Shown in pieces: positions 17,076 through 26,633 of a stretch of DNA of 64,000 nt (its first letter is position 1; the number at the start of each line of letters is the position of its first letter). Location: positions 62,001-126,000 of the forward strand of contig NZ_CAJPUX010000001.1 of assembly GCF_905397285.1 (NCBI RefSeq), read 5' to 3'. Source of the DNA: Cupriavidus plantarum. Its GTDB lineage: Bacteria; Pseudomonadota; Gammaproteobacteria; Burkholderiales; Burkholderiaceae. Position numbers and translations under genes: made by a program. The notes below the pieces were generated by a model that saw only the letters and a program-made list of their open reading frames with translations, had not been told where the DNA came from and did no database searches.

Positions 17076-17195
17076 TCGCGCCGATTTGAAGACTGGCTTG
17101 CGGGCGCGCGGTAGCAGGGAAAGGACCCACGATGCATCCGAGGATGCAGTGACTGTTCCAGCCTTGCCGCCAATATAAATGCGGCTAAAGAGGTT
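17076..17195 (+). ncRNA. SAM-II riboswitch (long-loop variant) upstream of metX
   Basis: TCGCGCCGATTTGAA at the 5' end, CTTGCGGGCGCG closing P1, and ATAAATGCGGCTAAAGAGG at the 3' end match the SAM-II consensus (P1 stem, AU-rich loop, 3' strand that forms the pseudoknot). Between P1 and the 3' strand is an insertion of about 60 bases with its own hairpin (GCATCC/GGATGC), as in known long-loop SAM-II variants. SAM-II normally controls metX or metA in proteobacteria. Downstream lies an intrinsic terminator just before the coding region. Confidence 0.85.
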
Positions 17196-17235
17196 GGTCG
17201 ATGCCCGGCATCCACCGCGCGGAGTCTCCGCGAAA

Positions 17236-17283
17236 AGCCCGATTTGGCCGCGTTGCAATGACGCATCGCCAGTCGGGTTTTTT
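17236..17283 (+). terminator. Terminator/attenuator between SAM-II aptamer and metX
   Basis: CCCGATTTGGC (17238-17248) pairs with GCCAGTCGGG (17268-17277) with one bulge and an inner GCGT/ACGC stem, then six Ts at 17278-17283. It stands 28 bases before the metX ATG and 40 bases after the aptamer, where it could serve as the expression platform. Confidence 0.75.
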
Positions 17284-17310
17284 ATTGCCTGTCGCCAACG
17301 GGCCCGTTCC

Positions 17311-18507
17311 ATGACCGATGTTGCTCCCCCTGCCGCTGTACTGAGCGTTCCCCAGACGAGCGTTCCCGAGGTACCGAACGACTCCGTCGGTATCGTCACG
17401 CCGCAACGGATGCATTTCGCCGAGCCGCTGAAACTGCGCAACGGCACCCAGCTTGCCGGTTACGACCTGATGGTCGAAACCTATGGCACGCTCAACGCCG
17501 CGCGGACCAATGCGGTGCTGGTATGCCATGCCCTCAACGCCTCGCATCACGTGGCGGGCGTCTATGCCCACGATCCGCGCGATGTCGGCTGGTGGGACAA
17601 CATGGTCGGCCCGGGCAAGCCGCTCGATACCGACCGTTTCTTCGTCATCGGCGTGAACAACCTCGGCTCGTGCTTCGGCTCGACCGGCCCGATGAGCATC
17701 AATCCCGATACGGGCGCACCCTATGGCGCGCTATTCCCCGTGGTGACGGTCGAGGACTGGGTCGATGCGCAGGCGCGCGTCGCCGACGCGTTCGGCATCA
17801 CGCAGTTCGCCGCGGTGATGGGCGGCAGCCTCGGCGGCATGCAGGCGCTGGCCTGGAGCCTCAAGTATCCCGAACGGCTGCGGCACTGTATCGTCGTAGC
17901 GTCCACGCCGAAGCTGTCGGCGCAGAACATCGCCTTCAACGAGGTCGCGCGCAGCGCGATCCTGTCGGACCCGGATTTCCACGGCGGCAATTACTACGCG
18001 CACAACGTCAAGCCGAAGCGCGGCCTGCGCGTCGCCCGCATGATCGGGCACATCACGTATCTGTCGGACGAGGACATGGCCGAGAAATTCGGCCGCTCGC
18101 TCAAGGCCGAGGACATCCGTTTCTCGTTCGACGTCGAGTTTCAGGTCGAGAGCTACCTGCGCTATCAAGGTGACAAGTTCGCGGAATACTTCGATGCGAA
18201 CACGTACCTGCTGATCACGCGCGCGCTCGATTATTTCGATCCGGCGCTCGCCTTCGGCGGCGACCTGACGCGCGCGATGGCGAAGACGCAGGCGAGCTTC
18301 CTCGTGGCAAGCTTCACGACCGACTGGCGCTTTGCCCCGAGCCGCAGTCGCGAGCTCGTGAAGGCGCTGCTCGACAACAAGCGTCCGGTGTCGTATGCCG
18401 AGATCGAGGCGCCGCACGGACACGATGCATTCCTGCTCGACGATCCCCGCTATCACAACCTGATGCGCGCGTATTACGACCGCATCGCCCTGGAGATTGG
18501 CGCATGA
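17311..18507 (+). CDS. metX: Homoserine O-acyltransferase MetX
   Basis: The 398-residue alpha/beta-hydrolase enzyme acylates homoserine, the committing step of methionine synthesis. The nucleophile elbow GGSLGGMQ puts the catalytic Ser at 173; the C-terminal catalytic His lies in [21 protein letters not shown] and [14 protein letters not shown] are MetX family segments. Many proteobacterial MetX enzymes use succinyl-CoA (MetXS) despite the acetyltransferase name; I cannot decide acyl specificity by eye. It is overlapped by metW (ATGA) and controlled by the SAM-II leader. Confidence 0.95.
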   Translation: MTDVAPPAAVLSVPQTSVPEVPNDSVGIVTPQRMHFAEPLKLRNGTQLAGYDLMVETYGTLNAARTNAVLVCHALNASHHVAGVYAHDPRDVGWWDNMVGPGKPLDTDRFFVIGVNNLGSCFGSTGPMSINPDTGAPYGALFPVVTVEDWVDAQARVADAFGITQFAAVMGGSLGGMQALAWSLKYPERLRHCIVVASTPKLSAQNIAFNEVARSAILSDPDFHGGNYYAHNVKPKRGLRVARMIGHITYLSDEDMAEKFGRSLKAEDIRFSFDVEFQVESYLRYQGDKFAEYFDANTYLLITRALDYFDPALAFGGDLTRAMAKTQASFLVASFTTDWRFAPSRSRELVKALLDNKRPVSYAEIEAPHGHDAFLLDDPRYHNLMRAYYDRIALEIGA

Positions 18508-19115
18508 ATGCCGCATCCCATCCCGACGTGCTGGCATTGCGCCCGGATTTCCGCGCGATCGCGCGCTGGGTCGAGCCGAACTCCACGGTGCTCGACGCGG
18601 GCTGCGGCGACGGCAGCCTGCTGCACGTGCTGCAGCGCGAGCTTGGCGTGCAGGCGTATGGCATCGAGATCCGCGACGAAGGCGTGCTCGCGTGCGCGCA
18701 GAAGGGCGTGCACGTGATCCAGCAGAACCTCGAAGGCGGCCTGGCGCTGTTCGAGGACAAGAGCTTCGATACGGTCATCCTCTCGCAAACGCTGCAGACG
18801 ATTCACAACACCGCGCAGGTGCTGCGCGACACGCTGCGCGTGGGCCGCGAGTGCATCGTCTCGTTCCCGAACTTCGGCTACTGGCCGCACCGCCTGTCGG
18901 TGTTCAGGGGCCGCATGCCGGTGTCCGAATCGCTTCCCTACCAGTGGTACAACACGCCGAACGTCCGCGTGCTCACGATCAGCGACTTCGAAGCGCTGGC
19001 GCCGAAGGTGGGCCTGCGCGTGGTCGATCGCGTGGTCATGCACGAAGGCGTGACGGTGAACTGGGGCGTGAACTGGCGCGGCAGCCTCGCGGTGTATCGG
19101 GTCTGCGCGGTGTGA
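18504..19115 (+). CDS. metW: Methionine biosynthesis protein MetW
   Basis: The 203-residue protein has a SAM-dependent methyltransferase fold with [12 protein letters not shown] as motif [14 protein letters not shown], and [14 protein letters not shown], all typical of MetW. MetW is the obligatory partner of MetX in proteobacteria: it activates or stabilises the acyltransferase and is not known to methylate anything in this role. The four-base overlap with metX supports a stoichiometric complex. Confidence 0.94.
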   Translation: MNAASHPDVLALRPDFRAIARWVEPNSTVLDAGCGDGSLLHVLQRELGVQAYGIEIRDEGVLACAQKGVHVIQQNLEGGLALFEDKSFDTVILSQTLQTIHNTAQVLRDTLRVGRECIVSFPNFGYWPHRLSVFRGRMPVSESLPYQWYNTPNVRVLTISDFEALAPKVGLRVVDRVVMHEGVTVNWGVNWRGSLAVYRVCAV

Positions 19116-19165
19116 CGTCTAAGGGAAGACTCTAAGGGGAGACTCTCGGGGGAGACTCTAAGGGA
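19114..19165 (+). repeat. Four tandem 13-bp imperfect repeats after metW
   Basis: Unit AGACTCTAAGGGG: copies at 19114-19126, 19127-19139, 19140-19152 and 19153-19165 with one to three differences each. It starts at the metW stop codon and ends 79 bases before the thioesterase gene. Simple slippage array with no coding sense. Confidence 0.75.
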
Positions 19166-19244
19166 GGCCCCGCGCCTTACCTCATTGACGAAATCGCAGG
19201 CGCGGCCTATCGTTCAGAGCATTATCGAACGAGCGTGCTTTTTC

Positions 19245-20066
19245 ATGTCCCCATCGCCTGAGCTCCATCCCTTCGACGACGCGCTGCAACTGACGCCTGT
19301 TGGCGAGCACCGCTTCGACGGGCGTACCACGCCCAACTACTGGAACATGATCGGCCCGTTCGGCGGCATCACGGCCGCGACGATGCTGCAGGCCGCCCTG
19401 CAGCATCCGGAGCGCCTTGGGGATCCGATCGCGCTGACCGTGAACTTCGCGGGGCCTATCGCCGAGGGCCCGTTCGAGGTGGAGGCCGTGCCGTCCCGCA
19501 CCAACCGGTCCACCCAGCACTGGACGCTCACCGTGCGCCAGAACGGCGCGGTGACGACCACGGGCAGCGCGGTGTTCGCCGTGCGGCGCGAGACGTGGAG
19601 CTCGCCCGAAGCCGTGATGCCCGAGGCGCCGCCCGCCGACACGCTCCCGCCGATCTCCGGGTTTGCGCCCGTGAAGTGGCTGTCGTCCTACGATATCCGC
19701 GCGGTGCGCGGGGCCAAGCCGGGGACTTCACCGGGGACGGAACATCCCGACAGCATCACCGAGTTCTGGCTGCGCGACGCGCCGGCCCGCACGCCGGACT
19801 ATGCGGCCCTGGCGTCGTGGTGCGATAGCTTCTACCCACGCATCTTCCTCAAGCGCGCCGGCTTCGTGCCGGCCGGCACGGTGTCGCTGACCACGTATTT
19901 CCATGCCGACGCGGCCACGCTGGCGGCGCTGGGCGACCAGCACGCGCTGGGCTGCGCGCGGGCGCAGGTGTTCCGGCAGGGCTTCTTCGACCAGACGGCG
20001 CAGATCTGGAGCGCGGGCGGCGAGTTGCTCGCCACCTCCCATCAGATCGTCTACTACAAAGAGTAA
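19245..20066 (+). CDS. Acyl-CoA thioesterase family protein (double hotdog)
   Basis: 273 residues from the ATG at 19245. Two hotdog-like halves are visible: an N-terminal one with TPNYWNMIGPFGGITAATMLQAAL around the central helix, and a C-terminal one with SLTTYFHAD and a last strand GGELLATSHQIVYYK. This TesB-like layout suits hydrolysis of acyl-CoA esters, often medium or branched chains, in the cytoplasm. A Pro/Gly-rich linker joins the halves. An earlier in-frame ATG at 19185 adds twenty residues and has no Shine-Dalgarno. Substrate unknown. Confidence 0.8.
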   Translation: MSPSPELHPFDDALQLTPVGEHRFDGRTTPNYWNMIGPFGGITAATMLQAALQHPERLGDPIALTVNFAGPIAEGPFEVEAVPSRTNRSTQHWTLTVRQNGAVTTTGSAVFAVRRETWSSPEAVMPEAPPADTLPPISGFAPVKWLSSYDIRAVRGAKPGTSPGTEHPDSITEFWLRDAPARTPDYAALASWCDSFYPRIFLKRAGFVPAGTVSLTTYFHADAATLAALGDQHALGCARAQVFRQGFFDQTAQIWSAGGELLATSHQIVYYKE

Positions 20067-20093
20067 GAGACCGCGCAACTTGCGCTGGAACGA

Positions 20094-21374
20094 TCAGGCC
20101 GGCCGCGCGACCGTGGTATCTTCCGGCGCGCGCGCCTGCGCCTCGTACCGATGCACGGTCCCGCGCATCGCCCATAGCAGCGCCACGCCCGGCACCGCCG
20201 CCACGACCGTGGCGAGATAGAAGGGCGCCCAGCCCCACGCCTCGACCATATAGCCCGAGGTCGGACCCACATAAACGCGGCCGATCGACGCCAGCGCGGA
20301 CAGTAGCGCGTACTGCGTGGCCGAGAACGAGCGGTTGCAGAGCGTCATCAGCAGTGCCACGAAGGCGGCCGTGCCCATGCCGCCGCACAGGTTTTCCACC
20401 GCGATGGTCGCGCCCATCGTCCACAGATGGGGCGGCGTGACCGCGAGGATCCAGTAGCCGAGGTTCGACACGGCCTGCAGCACGCCGAACAGCATCAGCG
20501 AGCGATAGAGCCCGAGCCGGACCATCATCGATCCGCCGAATAGCGCGCCGATGATCGTCGCGGCGAGGCCCAGCGTCTTGTTGACGATGCCGACCTCGCC
20601 CGGATCGAATCCGAGGCCGCGAATCAGGAATGTCGTCGAGAGGCTGCCGGCGAACGCATCGCCGAGCTTGTAGAGCACGATCAGCAGCAGCAGCCACCAC
20701 GCACCCTTGCGCGAGAAGAAGTCGCGCAGCGGACCGACGATCGCATCCTCCATCGTGCGCGGCGCGCGTGCGGGCGTGTCGGGCTCGGGCGCCCACGGCA
20801 GCGTGAGCAGGCCCACGCCCATCAGCGCGGCCATGAACAGGTACATCTGCGGCCAGCCCATCACGCGATCGGCCAGATACAGCGCGAGCCCCCCGGACAC
20901 CAGCATTGCCAGCCGGTAGCCGAGCACCTTGACGGCAGCCCCGGCGCCGCGTTCCGACGTGCGGAGCACGTCCGTGCTGTACGCATCGAACACGATGTCC
21001 TGCGACGCCGACAGGAACGCGACGAGCGTCGCGAGCGCGGCCAGCATCCAGAGCGCCTCGTGCGGCGGGCAGAACGCCATGCCCGCGATGCTGGCCACGA
21101 GGCCGATCTGCGTGAGCAGCAGCCAGCCGCGCCGCCGGCCGAGCATTGGCGGCGTGAAGCGGTCCATCAGCGGCGCCCACAGGAACTTGAAGATATAAGC
21201 CTGGCCGACCAGCGAGAAGAACGCGATGGTCTTGATGTCGAGACCCTCGACCGTCATCCATGCCTGCAGCGTGCCCGACGTGAGCGCCAGCGGCAGCCCC
21301 GAGGCAAAGCCGAGCGTGAGCATGGCGCCGATCCGGCGATTACGAAAAATATCGAGGTAGGCTTGAAACGTCAT
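20094..21374 (-). CDS. ampG: AmpG-like major facilitator permease
   Basis: The 426-residue protein has twelve or more hydrophobic segments. FASGLPLALTSGTLQAWM at the start of the first helix region and SASQDIVFDAYSTDVL in helix 4 are the signature segments of AmpG muropeptide permeases. AmpG imports GlcNAc-anhydroMurNAc peptides released by lytic transglycosylases such as the Slt found at 50.7 kb, for wall recycling and, where AmpC is present, beta-lactamase induction. No ampR or ampC lies nearby. Convergent with the thioesterase gene and divergent from the M48 protease gene. Confidence 0.9.
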   Translation of the reverse strand: MTFQAYLDIFRNRRIGAMLTLGFASGLPLALTSGTLQAWMTVEGLDIKTIAFFSLVGQAYIFKFLWAPLMDRFTPPMLGRRRGWLLLTQIGLVASIAGMAFCPPHEALWMLAALATLVAFLSASQDIVFDAYSTDVLRTSERGAGAAVKVLGYRLAMLVSGGLALYLADRVMGWPQMYLFMAALMGVGLLTLPWAPEPDTPARAPRTMEDAIVGPLRDFFSRKGAWWLLLLIVLYKLGDAFAGSLSTTFLIRGLGFDPGEVGIVNKTLGLAATIIGALFGGSMMVRLGLYRSLMLFGVLQAVSNLGYWILAVTPPHLWTMGATIAVENLCGGMGTAAFVALLMTLCNRSFSATQYALLSALASIGRVYVGPTSGYMVEAWGWAPFYLATVVAAVPGVALLWAMRGTVHRYEAQARAPEDTTVARPA

Positions 21375-21472
21375 GAATGGGCGCGGGCGTGGGGAGTGAG
21401 CGCTGGCAGGGCTGCCGTGTATTATTGCACCACGCCTGCGCGCCGCCCCCATTTCTCACGAGATCACGCACC

Positions 21473-22621
21473 GTGACCCGCTATTCCTCCGTGTTTGTCC
21501 GCCTGCCGCAACGCCCGCGTCCCTCTGGCCAGCGATGGCCCGCGAGCGGTCCGCGCGCGATGGCGGCGGCGGTTGCGATAGTGGCGATGGTGATGATCGC
21601 AACCCTCGGCATGGGGACGAGGTCCGCATTCGCGCAAGGAGGGCCGGCGGCGGCCTTATCCACGCCGACGGCGCCGGCCGAGCCCACCATGCCGCCGATG
21701 CCGCAGGGACCGGCCTCGGGTGTGGAGGTCCCCGCCGCCGCGACGATGCCGGGCGACCCCGGCGTGTCGGTGGAACTGCGCAGGTCGCGCATTCGCGAGA
21801 TCGTGCCGAGCGACATGATCGAGCAGCAGGCCGCGCGGGAGTACGAGCAGATCAAGCAGGAAGCGATCGTGCGCCGCGCGCTGGCATCCGATCAGGACCC
21901 GCAGCTGCAACGCCTCCGCGCGATCGGCAAGCGCCTGCTGCCGGAGACGCTGCGGTGGAATCCCGCCGCGGCAAAGTGGCAATGGGAAATCAACCTCATC
22001 CACTCGAACCAGATCAACGCGTTCTGCATGCCCGGCGGCAAGGTCGCGTTCTATTCGGGGCTGATCGACAAGCTCAAGCTCACCGACGACGAGATCGCGA
22101 TGGTCATGGGCCACGAGATTTCGCACGCGCTGGAGGAGCATGCCCGGCAGCGCGCGGCGCAGGCGGAGGTCACCAACCTCGGCGCCAACGTGATGTCGCA
22201 GCTCACGGGCTTCGGCAATCTCGGCAACATGGACATCGGCAACAGCGCGCGCCTCATCACGCTGAAGTTCTCGCGGCTGGAAGAAACGGAAGCCGATCTG
22301 ATCGGTCTCGACATGGCCTCCCGCGCGGGCTATGACCCTCGTGCGTCCATCACGCTCTGGCGCAAGATGGGGACGATGCTCGATCCCGGCGAGGAGATGC
22401 TGTCCACTCACCCGTCCGGCCGCAGCCGGATCGCGGTGCTCGAGCAGCATATGAAGGAGGCGCTGCGGCTGTTCGCACGCGCGAAGGACATGCCGATGGA
22501 GATGCTGCCCGCGCATGAGACCAACATGACCAACCTCGGCGATGCGCCCGTGGACGAGGGCGACGACGACCGCATGCATCCGCTGAAGAAGCCGCCGGTG
22601 GCGGGCACGACGCGGAAGTAA
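21473..22621 (+). CDS. Periplasmic M48-family metalloprotease
   Basis: About 382 residues if translation starts at the GTG at 21473; other starts are possible (ATG at 21560 within the signal region). A long basic N-terminus, a hydrophobic core and SAFAQ form a signal peptide. After a Pro/Ala-rich linker comes the M48 domain with INAFCMPGGKVAFYSGLID, the zinc-binding HEISH (residues 214-218) and the third ligand in LEETEADLIGLDMA. It resembles LoiP/YcaL and other single-domain M48 proteases, which degrade misfolded outer-membrane proteins. No TPR repeats, so not BepA. A bidirectional terminator follows. Confidence 0.86.
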   Translation: MTRYSSVFVRLPQRPRPSGQRWPASGPRAMAAAVAIVAMVMIATLGMGTRSAFAQGGPAAALSTPTAPAEPTMPPMPQGPASGVEVPAAATMPGDPGVSVELRRSRIREIVPSDMIEQQAAREYEQIKQEAIVRRALASDQDPQLQRLRAIGKRLLPETLRWNPAAAKWQWEINLIHSNQINAFCMPGGKVAFYSGLIDKLKLTDDEIAMVMGHEISHALEEHARQRAAQAEVTNLGANVMSQLTGFGNLGNMDIGNSARLITLKFSRLEETEADLIGLDMASRAGYDPRASITLWRKMGTMLDPGEEMLSTHPSGRSRIAVLEQHMKEALRLFARAKDMPMEMLPAHETNMTNLGDAPVDEGDDDRMHPLKKPPVAGTTRK

Positions 22622-22624
22622 GCC

Positions 22625-22656
22625 AAAAAAAACGCCGGGAGAACCCGGCGTTTCTC
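22625..22656. terminator. Bidirectional terminator between M48 protease gene and argC
   Basis: Perfect stem AACGCCGGG (22631-22639)/CCCGGCGTT (22644-22652), loop AGAA. Eight Ts follow on the minus strand (serving argC) and TTTCTC on the plus strand. Confidence 0.9.
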
Positions 22657-22671
22657 ATTACTTTCGGAGGC

Positions 22672-23619
22672 TTACGCGGCGAGGCCGGTCGCCTCGTCGG
22701 CGCCCACGTGCACGTTCATGCATTGCACGGCCGCGCCCGCGGCACCCTTGCCGAGGTTGTCGAGGCGCGCGACCAGGTTCAGGCGCTCGGCATTGCCGAA
22801 CACGAACAGGTCCACGCGGTTCGTATCGTTGCTCGCCTGCACGTCGAAGAAGCCGCCGTCCAGATTCGCATCGCTGTTGAACGGATGCACCTTCACGAAC
22901 TGCTCGCCCTCGTAGTGCTTGCGATAGATGTCGAGGATCGCCTCGGCATCGGCCTTGCGCGACAGCAGCGACGGGAACACGGGCACCGTCACGGCGAGGC
23001 CCTTCAGGAAGTTGCCCACGATCGGGTTGAAGATCGGCGCCTGCGACAGGCCGCCCTGCACGCGCATTTCCGGCAGGTGCTTGTGCTCGAGGCCGAGCGC
23101 ATACGGACGCGGGCTCTCGAGGCGCGGGTTACCGCCCGCTTCGAACTCGGCGATCATCTTCTTGCCGCCGCCGCTGTAGCCCGTCAGCGAGAACGCGGTC
23201 ACGGGATAGTCGCGCGGCAGCAGCCCGGCTTCCACGAGCGGACGCACGGCGAGCACGAAGGCGCTCGCGTGGCAGCCCGGCACGGCGATGCGCTTGCTCG
23301 CGCGGACCTTCTCGCGCTGGCCGCGGGTGAGTTCGGGCAGGCCGTAGGCCCAGTCGTCGGCCGTGCGGAATGCCGTGCTGGCGTCGATCACGCAGGTGTC
23401 GGGATTGGTCACCAGGGACACGGCTTCGCGCGAGGCGACGTCCGGCAGGCACAGGAAAGCGACATCCGCGGCATTGAGGAAGCGCGCGCGCTCCGCGGGA
23501 TCCTTGCGCTTGTCGTCGGCAATGCGCAGCAGTTCGACGTCGGTGCGGCCCGACAGATAGTCGAGCAGCCGGAGACCGGTGGTGCCTTCCTGACCATCGA
23601 CGAATACTTTGAAAACCAT
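22672..23619 (-). CDS. argC: N-acetyl-gamma-glutamyl-phosphate reductase
   Basis: The 315-residue enzyme makes the third arginine-synthesis step, reducing acetylglutamyl phosphate with [22 protein letters not shown] is the dinucleotide-binding start of the short (type 2) ArgC group, [21 protein letters not shown] follows, and the catalytic Cys116 is in [19 protein letters not shown] and HKHLPEM are also family motifs. The ATG at 23619 gives the standard N-terminus; the open frame upstream is unrelated. Single gene ending at a shared terminator. Confidence 0.95.
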   Translation of the reverse strand: MVFKVFVDGQEGTTGLRLLDYLSGRTDVELLRIADDKRKDPAERARFLNAADVAFLCLPDVASREAVSLVTNPDTCVIDASTAFRTADDWAYGLPELTRGQREKVRASKRIAVPGCHASAFVLAVRPLVEAGLLPRDYPVTAFSLTGYSGGGKKMIAEFEAGGNPRLESPRPYALGLEHKHLPEMRVQGGLSQAPIFNPIVGNFLKGLAVTVPVFPSLLSRKADAEAILDIYRKHYEGEQFVKVHPFNSDANLDGGFFDVQASNDTNRVDLFVFGNAERLNLVARLDNLGKGAAGAAVQCMNVHVGADEATGLAA

Positions 23620-23715
23620 GGCGGTCTCACTCTGAAAAATGCGAGGGACCCACATTGTAACGACGTTGCGTGACAGACGCGGGCGTTTGCAGTGGCGCAA
23701 GCGGCGCCTGAGGGC

Positions 23716-24492
23716 TTATAGCGGGTAGTCGTAGTCGATCGACAGCGGCGCGTGGTCGCTGAACTTCTCGTCCTTGTAGATCGAGCAGGCCTTTGCCGTT
23801 TCCGCGATCCTCGCCGTGGCCAGGTGGTAGTCGATGCGCCAGCCGACGTTCTTCGCGTAGGCCTGGCCGCGGTTGCTCCACCACGTGTACTGGTCCGGGC
23901 GCGGGTCCAGCTGGCGGAAGACGTCCACATAGCCGTGGCTGTCGAACAGCGCGCCGATCCATGCGCGCTCCTCGGGCAGGAACCCCGAATTCTTGAGGTT
24001 GCCCTTCCAGTTTTTGATGTCGATTTCCTTGTGGGCGATGTTGACGTCGCCGCACAGGACGATCTCGCGTCCGCTGGCCTTCAGCTGCAGCAGGTGCGGC
24101 AGAAAGGCTTCCATGAAACGGAACTTTGCGAGCTGGCGCTCCTCCGAACTGGAGCCGGATGGCACGTAGACCGAAATCACCGCGAGGTGCGGATACTGCA
24201 CCTCGACGTAGCGGCCCTCATTGTCGAACTCGGGGTTGCCGAAGCCCGTGATCACCCGCTCGGGCTTGTGGCGCGTATAAAGGCCGACGCCGCTGTAGCC
24301 CTTCTTCTCCGCGTAGTGGAAGAAGCCGTGATACCCGTGCGGCGCGAGGAAAGCGTCCGTCATGTCGGCCGCCTGGGCCTTGAGTTCCTGCACGCAGACC
24401 ATGTCCGCGTCCTGCTTGCCCATCCAGTCGAAGAAGCCTTTCTTGGAGGCGGAGCGGATGCCGTTGAGGTTGGCGCTGATAATCCGTAACAT
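23716..24492 (-). CDS. xth: Exodeoxyribonuclease III
   Basis: The 258-residue protein is an EEP-fold nuclease: the metal-binding Glu in [26 protein letters not shown], the catalytic [12 protein letters not shown], and the final [10 protein letters not shown] with the catalytic Asp-His pair. It is an AP endonuclease/3'-5' exonuclease in base-excision repair. WRIDYHLAT is the DNA-contact segment. Its start is only 31 bases from pyrE, read divergently, so the two promoters share very little space. Confidence 0.94.
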   Translation of the reverse strand: MLRIISANLNGIRSASKKGFFDWMGKQDADMVCVQELKAQAADMTDAFLAPHGYHGFFHYAEKKGYSGVGLYTRHKPERVITGFGNPEFDNEGRYVEVQYPHLAVISVYVPSGSSSEERQLAKFRFMEAFLPHLLQLKASGREIVLCGDVNIAHKEIDIKNWKGNLKNSGFLPEERAWIGALFDSHGYVDVFRQLDPRPDQYTWWSNRGQAYAKNVGWRIDYHLATARIAETAKACSIYKDEKFSDHAPLSIDYDYPL

Positions 24493-24523
24493 CTCGGGAA
24501 ATTTTCGTATTCAGAGAGAAAAG

Positions 24524-25201
24524 ATGACGCAGCAAACGAGCCCCGACGACCTCAGCCAGACCTTCATTCGCTTCGCGCTCGACGCGGGCGTCCTGTCCTT
24601 CGGCGAGTTCGTGACCAAGGCGGGTCGCAAGTCTCCGTACTTCTTCAACGCCGGCCTGTTCAATCAGGGGGCGATGCTCGGTCAGGTGGCGCAATTCTAT
24701 GCGAAAACCCTGTTGGCCTCGGGCGTGCAGTTCGACGTGCTGTTCGGGCCGGCCTACAAGGGCATCACGCTGGCCTCGGCCACCGCGGTGGCGCTCGCGG
24801 GCATGGGCCGCGACGTGGGCTTTGCGTACAACCGCAAGGAAGCCAAGGATCACGGCGAAGGCGGCACGCTCGTCGGCGCGAAGCTGCAAGGCAAGGTCGT
24901 GATCATCGACGACGTGATCTCGGCCGGCACGTCGGTGCGCGAGTCGATGCAGATGATCCGCGCCGCGGGCGCCGAGCCGGCCGCCGTGCTGATTGCGCTG
25001 GACCGGATGGAAAAGAGCGGCACCGCCGACAACATCGGCACCCATTCGGCCGTGCAGGACGTGCAGCGCGAATATGGCGTGCCCGTGATCGCGATCGCGA
25101 GCCTCCAGGACTTGCTCGCGTATCTCGATGCATCGCAGGACGCCTCGCTCGGCACGCATCGCGAGGCCGTTTCGGCGTATCGTCAGCGCTACGGCGTGTG
25201 A
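24524..25201 (+). CDS. pyrE: Orotate phosphoribosyltransferase
   Basis: The 225-residue enzyme joins orotate to PRPP to give [19 protein letters not shown] forms the orotate-binding start, [11 protein letters not shown] the loop, [13 protein letters not shown] the flexible catalytic loop and [17 protein letters not shown] the PRPP motif. Length is normal. AGAGAAAAG precedes the ATG. Divergent from xth; 19 bases separate it from the patatin gene downstream, suggesting joint transcription. Confidence 0.96.
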   Translation: MTQQTSPDDLSQTFIRFALDAGVLSFGEFVTKAGRKSPYFFNAGLFNQGAMLGQVAQFYAKTLLASGVQFDVLFGPAYKGITLASATAVALAGMGRDVGFAYNRKEAKDHGEGGTLVGAKLQGKVVIIDDVISAGTSVRESMQMIRAAGAEPAAVLIALDRMEKSGTADNIGTHSAVQDVQREYGVPVIAIASLQDLLAYLDASQDASLGTHREAVSAYRQRYGV

Positions 25202-25220
25202 CAACAAAGGGGAGCAGGGC

Positions 25221-26606
25221 GTGGCGGAGAAGCGAAAATCGGAAGTAGCGGCCGTCGAACAGGCGGTTGGCGAACAGGGGCCAGCCCCGCAGGATTCGGT
25301 ATCTCCGGCCATGCTGGCGCCGGCGCAGAAAATGCCCGCATCGAAGCGCGGGGCGGTGGCGAAAACCGTCCGCGCCCGCCGGGGCAGCCGCGCCAGTCCC
25401 GACGAACTCCCCCCGGAGCATTGCGCCCCCGAGGCGAAGCCCACCGATGGCCCCGCGCATGAGTCGTATGCCGTGCGCGCGCTCGTGCTGCAGGGCGGCG
25501 GCGCGCTAGGCGCCTATCAGGCCGGCGTTTACCAGGGCCTGGCGGAAGGCGGGATCCATCCGAACTGGATCGCGGGTATCTCGATCGGCGCGCTCAATGC
25601 GGCGATCATCGCTGGAAACCCGCCCGAGACGCGCGTGGCGCAGCTGCGCGCGTTCTGGGAATACATCTGCCAGCAGCCGTGGCTGCCCGGCCTGCCCGTC
25701 GACCTGCTCACCGAGGCCGCGCCCAACTGGCCGGAGCCCGTGCGCATCTGGTTCGACAGCATCCATGCGGCGCGCGCGCTGATCGAAGGCCAGCGCGGCT
25801 TTTTCAGCCCGCGTTCGGTGACCGATATCTGGGGACGCTGCGCCGATGCGGGCAACGCGAGCTACTACGACACCTCGCCGCTGAAGGCCACGCTCGAGCA
25901 GTTCGCCGATTTCGACCGACTGAATCATCCCAGGGAAATGCGCGTGTCGGTGGGTGCGGTCAACGTGCGCACCGGCAATTTCGCGTACTTCGATAACACG
26001 CGCACGCGGCTGCGGCCCGAGCACTTCATGGCATCGGGCGCGCTGCCGCCGGGCTTTCCGGCGATCGAGATCGATGGCGAGTTTTACTGGGACGGCGGCC
26101 TCGTATCCAACACGCCGCTGCAGGAAGTGCTGACCGCGCAGCCGCGGCGCGATGCGCTGATCTTTCAGGTGGACCTGTGGAGCGCGCGCGGCAAGCTGCC
26201 GCACAGCCTGCTCGACGTGGCCGAGCGCCAGAAGGACATCCAGTACTCGAGCCGCACGCGCGCGATCACGGACGTCATGCGCGAGCAGCAGAATTACCGG
26301 CGCATGCTCAGCGAACTGATGAAGCTCGTGCCGCCGGCCAGGCGGGACGATCCCGCCTACCGCAAGGCGGCCGATCATGCGTGCGACGCGCGCCGCAACG
26401 TGATCCAGCTGATCTACCGCGACAAGTCGTTCGAGGGCAGCGCCAAGGACTACCAGTTTGGCGCGCTGACCATGCATGAGCACTGGGCCAGCGGGCTCGA
26501 CGATATCCGCGACACGCTCAAGCATCCGCACTGGCTCGCGATGCCGGGGCCCGATCATCCGTTCGTCACGCACGACGTGCATCGGGGCAACGGAACCGGC
26601 GAATAA
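25221..26606 (+). CDS. Patatin-like phospholipase (RssA/DUF3734 type)
   Basis: 461 residues from a GTG at 25221, preceded by AAGGGGAG. Residues 1-80 are a charged Ala/Pro-rich leader without a signal peptide. The patatin domain has the oxyanion loop QGGGALGAYQAG (91-102), the nucleophile GISIG with Ser121, and WDGGLVSNTPL with the catalytic Asp. The C-terminal 120 residues, with QYSSRTRAITDVM and HEHWASGLDDIRDTL, fit the DUF3734 extension found in this bacterial group. It probably hydrolyses membrane phospholipid acyl chains; in some relatives it is linked to polyhydroxybutyrate or lipid turnover. Physiological substrate unknown. Confidence 0.87.
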   Translation: MAEKRKSEVAAVEQAVGEQGPAPQDSVSPAMLAPAQKMPASKRGAVAKTVRARRGSRASPDELPPEHCAPEAKPTDGPAHESYAVRALVLQGGGALGAYQAGVYQGLAEGGIHPNWIAGISIGALNAAIIAGNPPETRVAQLRAFWEYICQQPWLPGLPVDLLTEAAPNWPEPVRIWFDSIHAARALIEGQRGFFSPRSVTDIWGRCADAGNASYYDTSPLKATLEQFADFDRLNHPREMRVSVGAVNVRTGNFAYFDNTRTRLRPEHFMASGALPPGFPAIEIDGEFYWDGGLVSNTPLQEVLTAQPRRDALIFQVDLWSARGKLPHSLLDVAERQKDIQYSSRTRAITDVMREQQNYRRMLSELMKLVPPARRDDPAYRKAADHACDARRNVIQLIYRDKSFEGSAKDYQFGALTMHEHWASGLDDIRDTLKHPHWLAMPGPDHPFVTHDVHRGNGTGE

Positions 26607-26633
26607 CCAGGCTCGAGCGACCCGGAAGTATGC

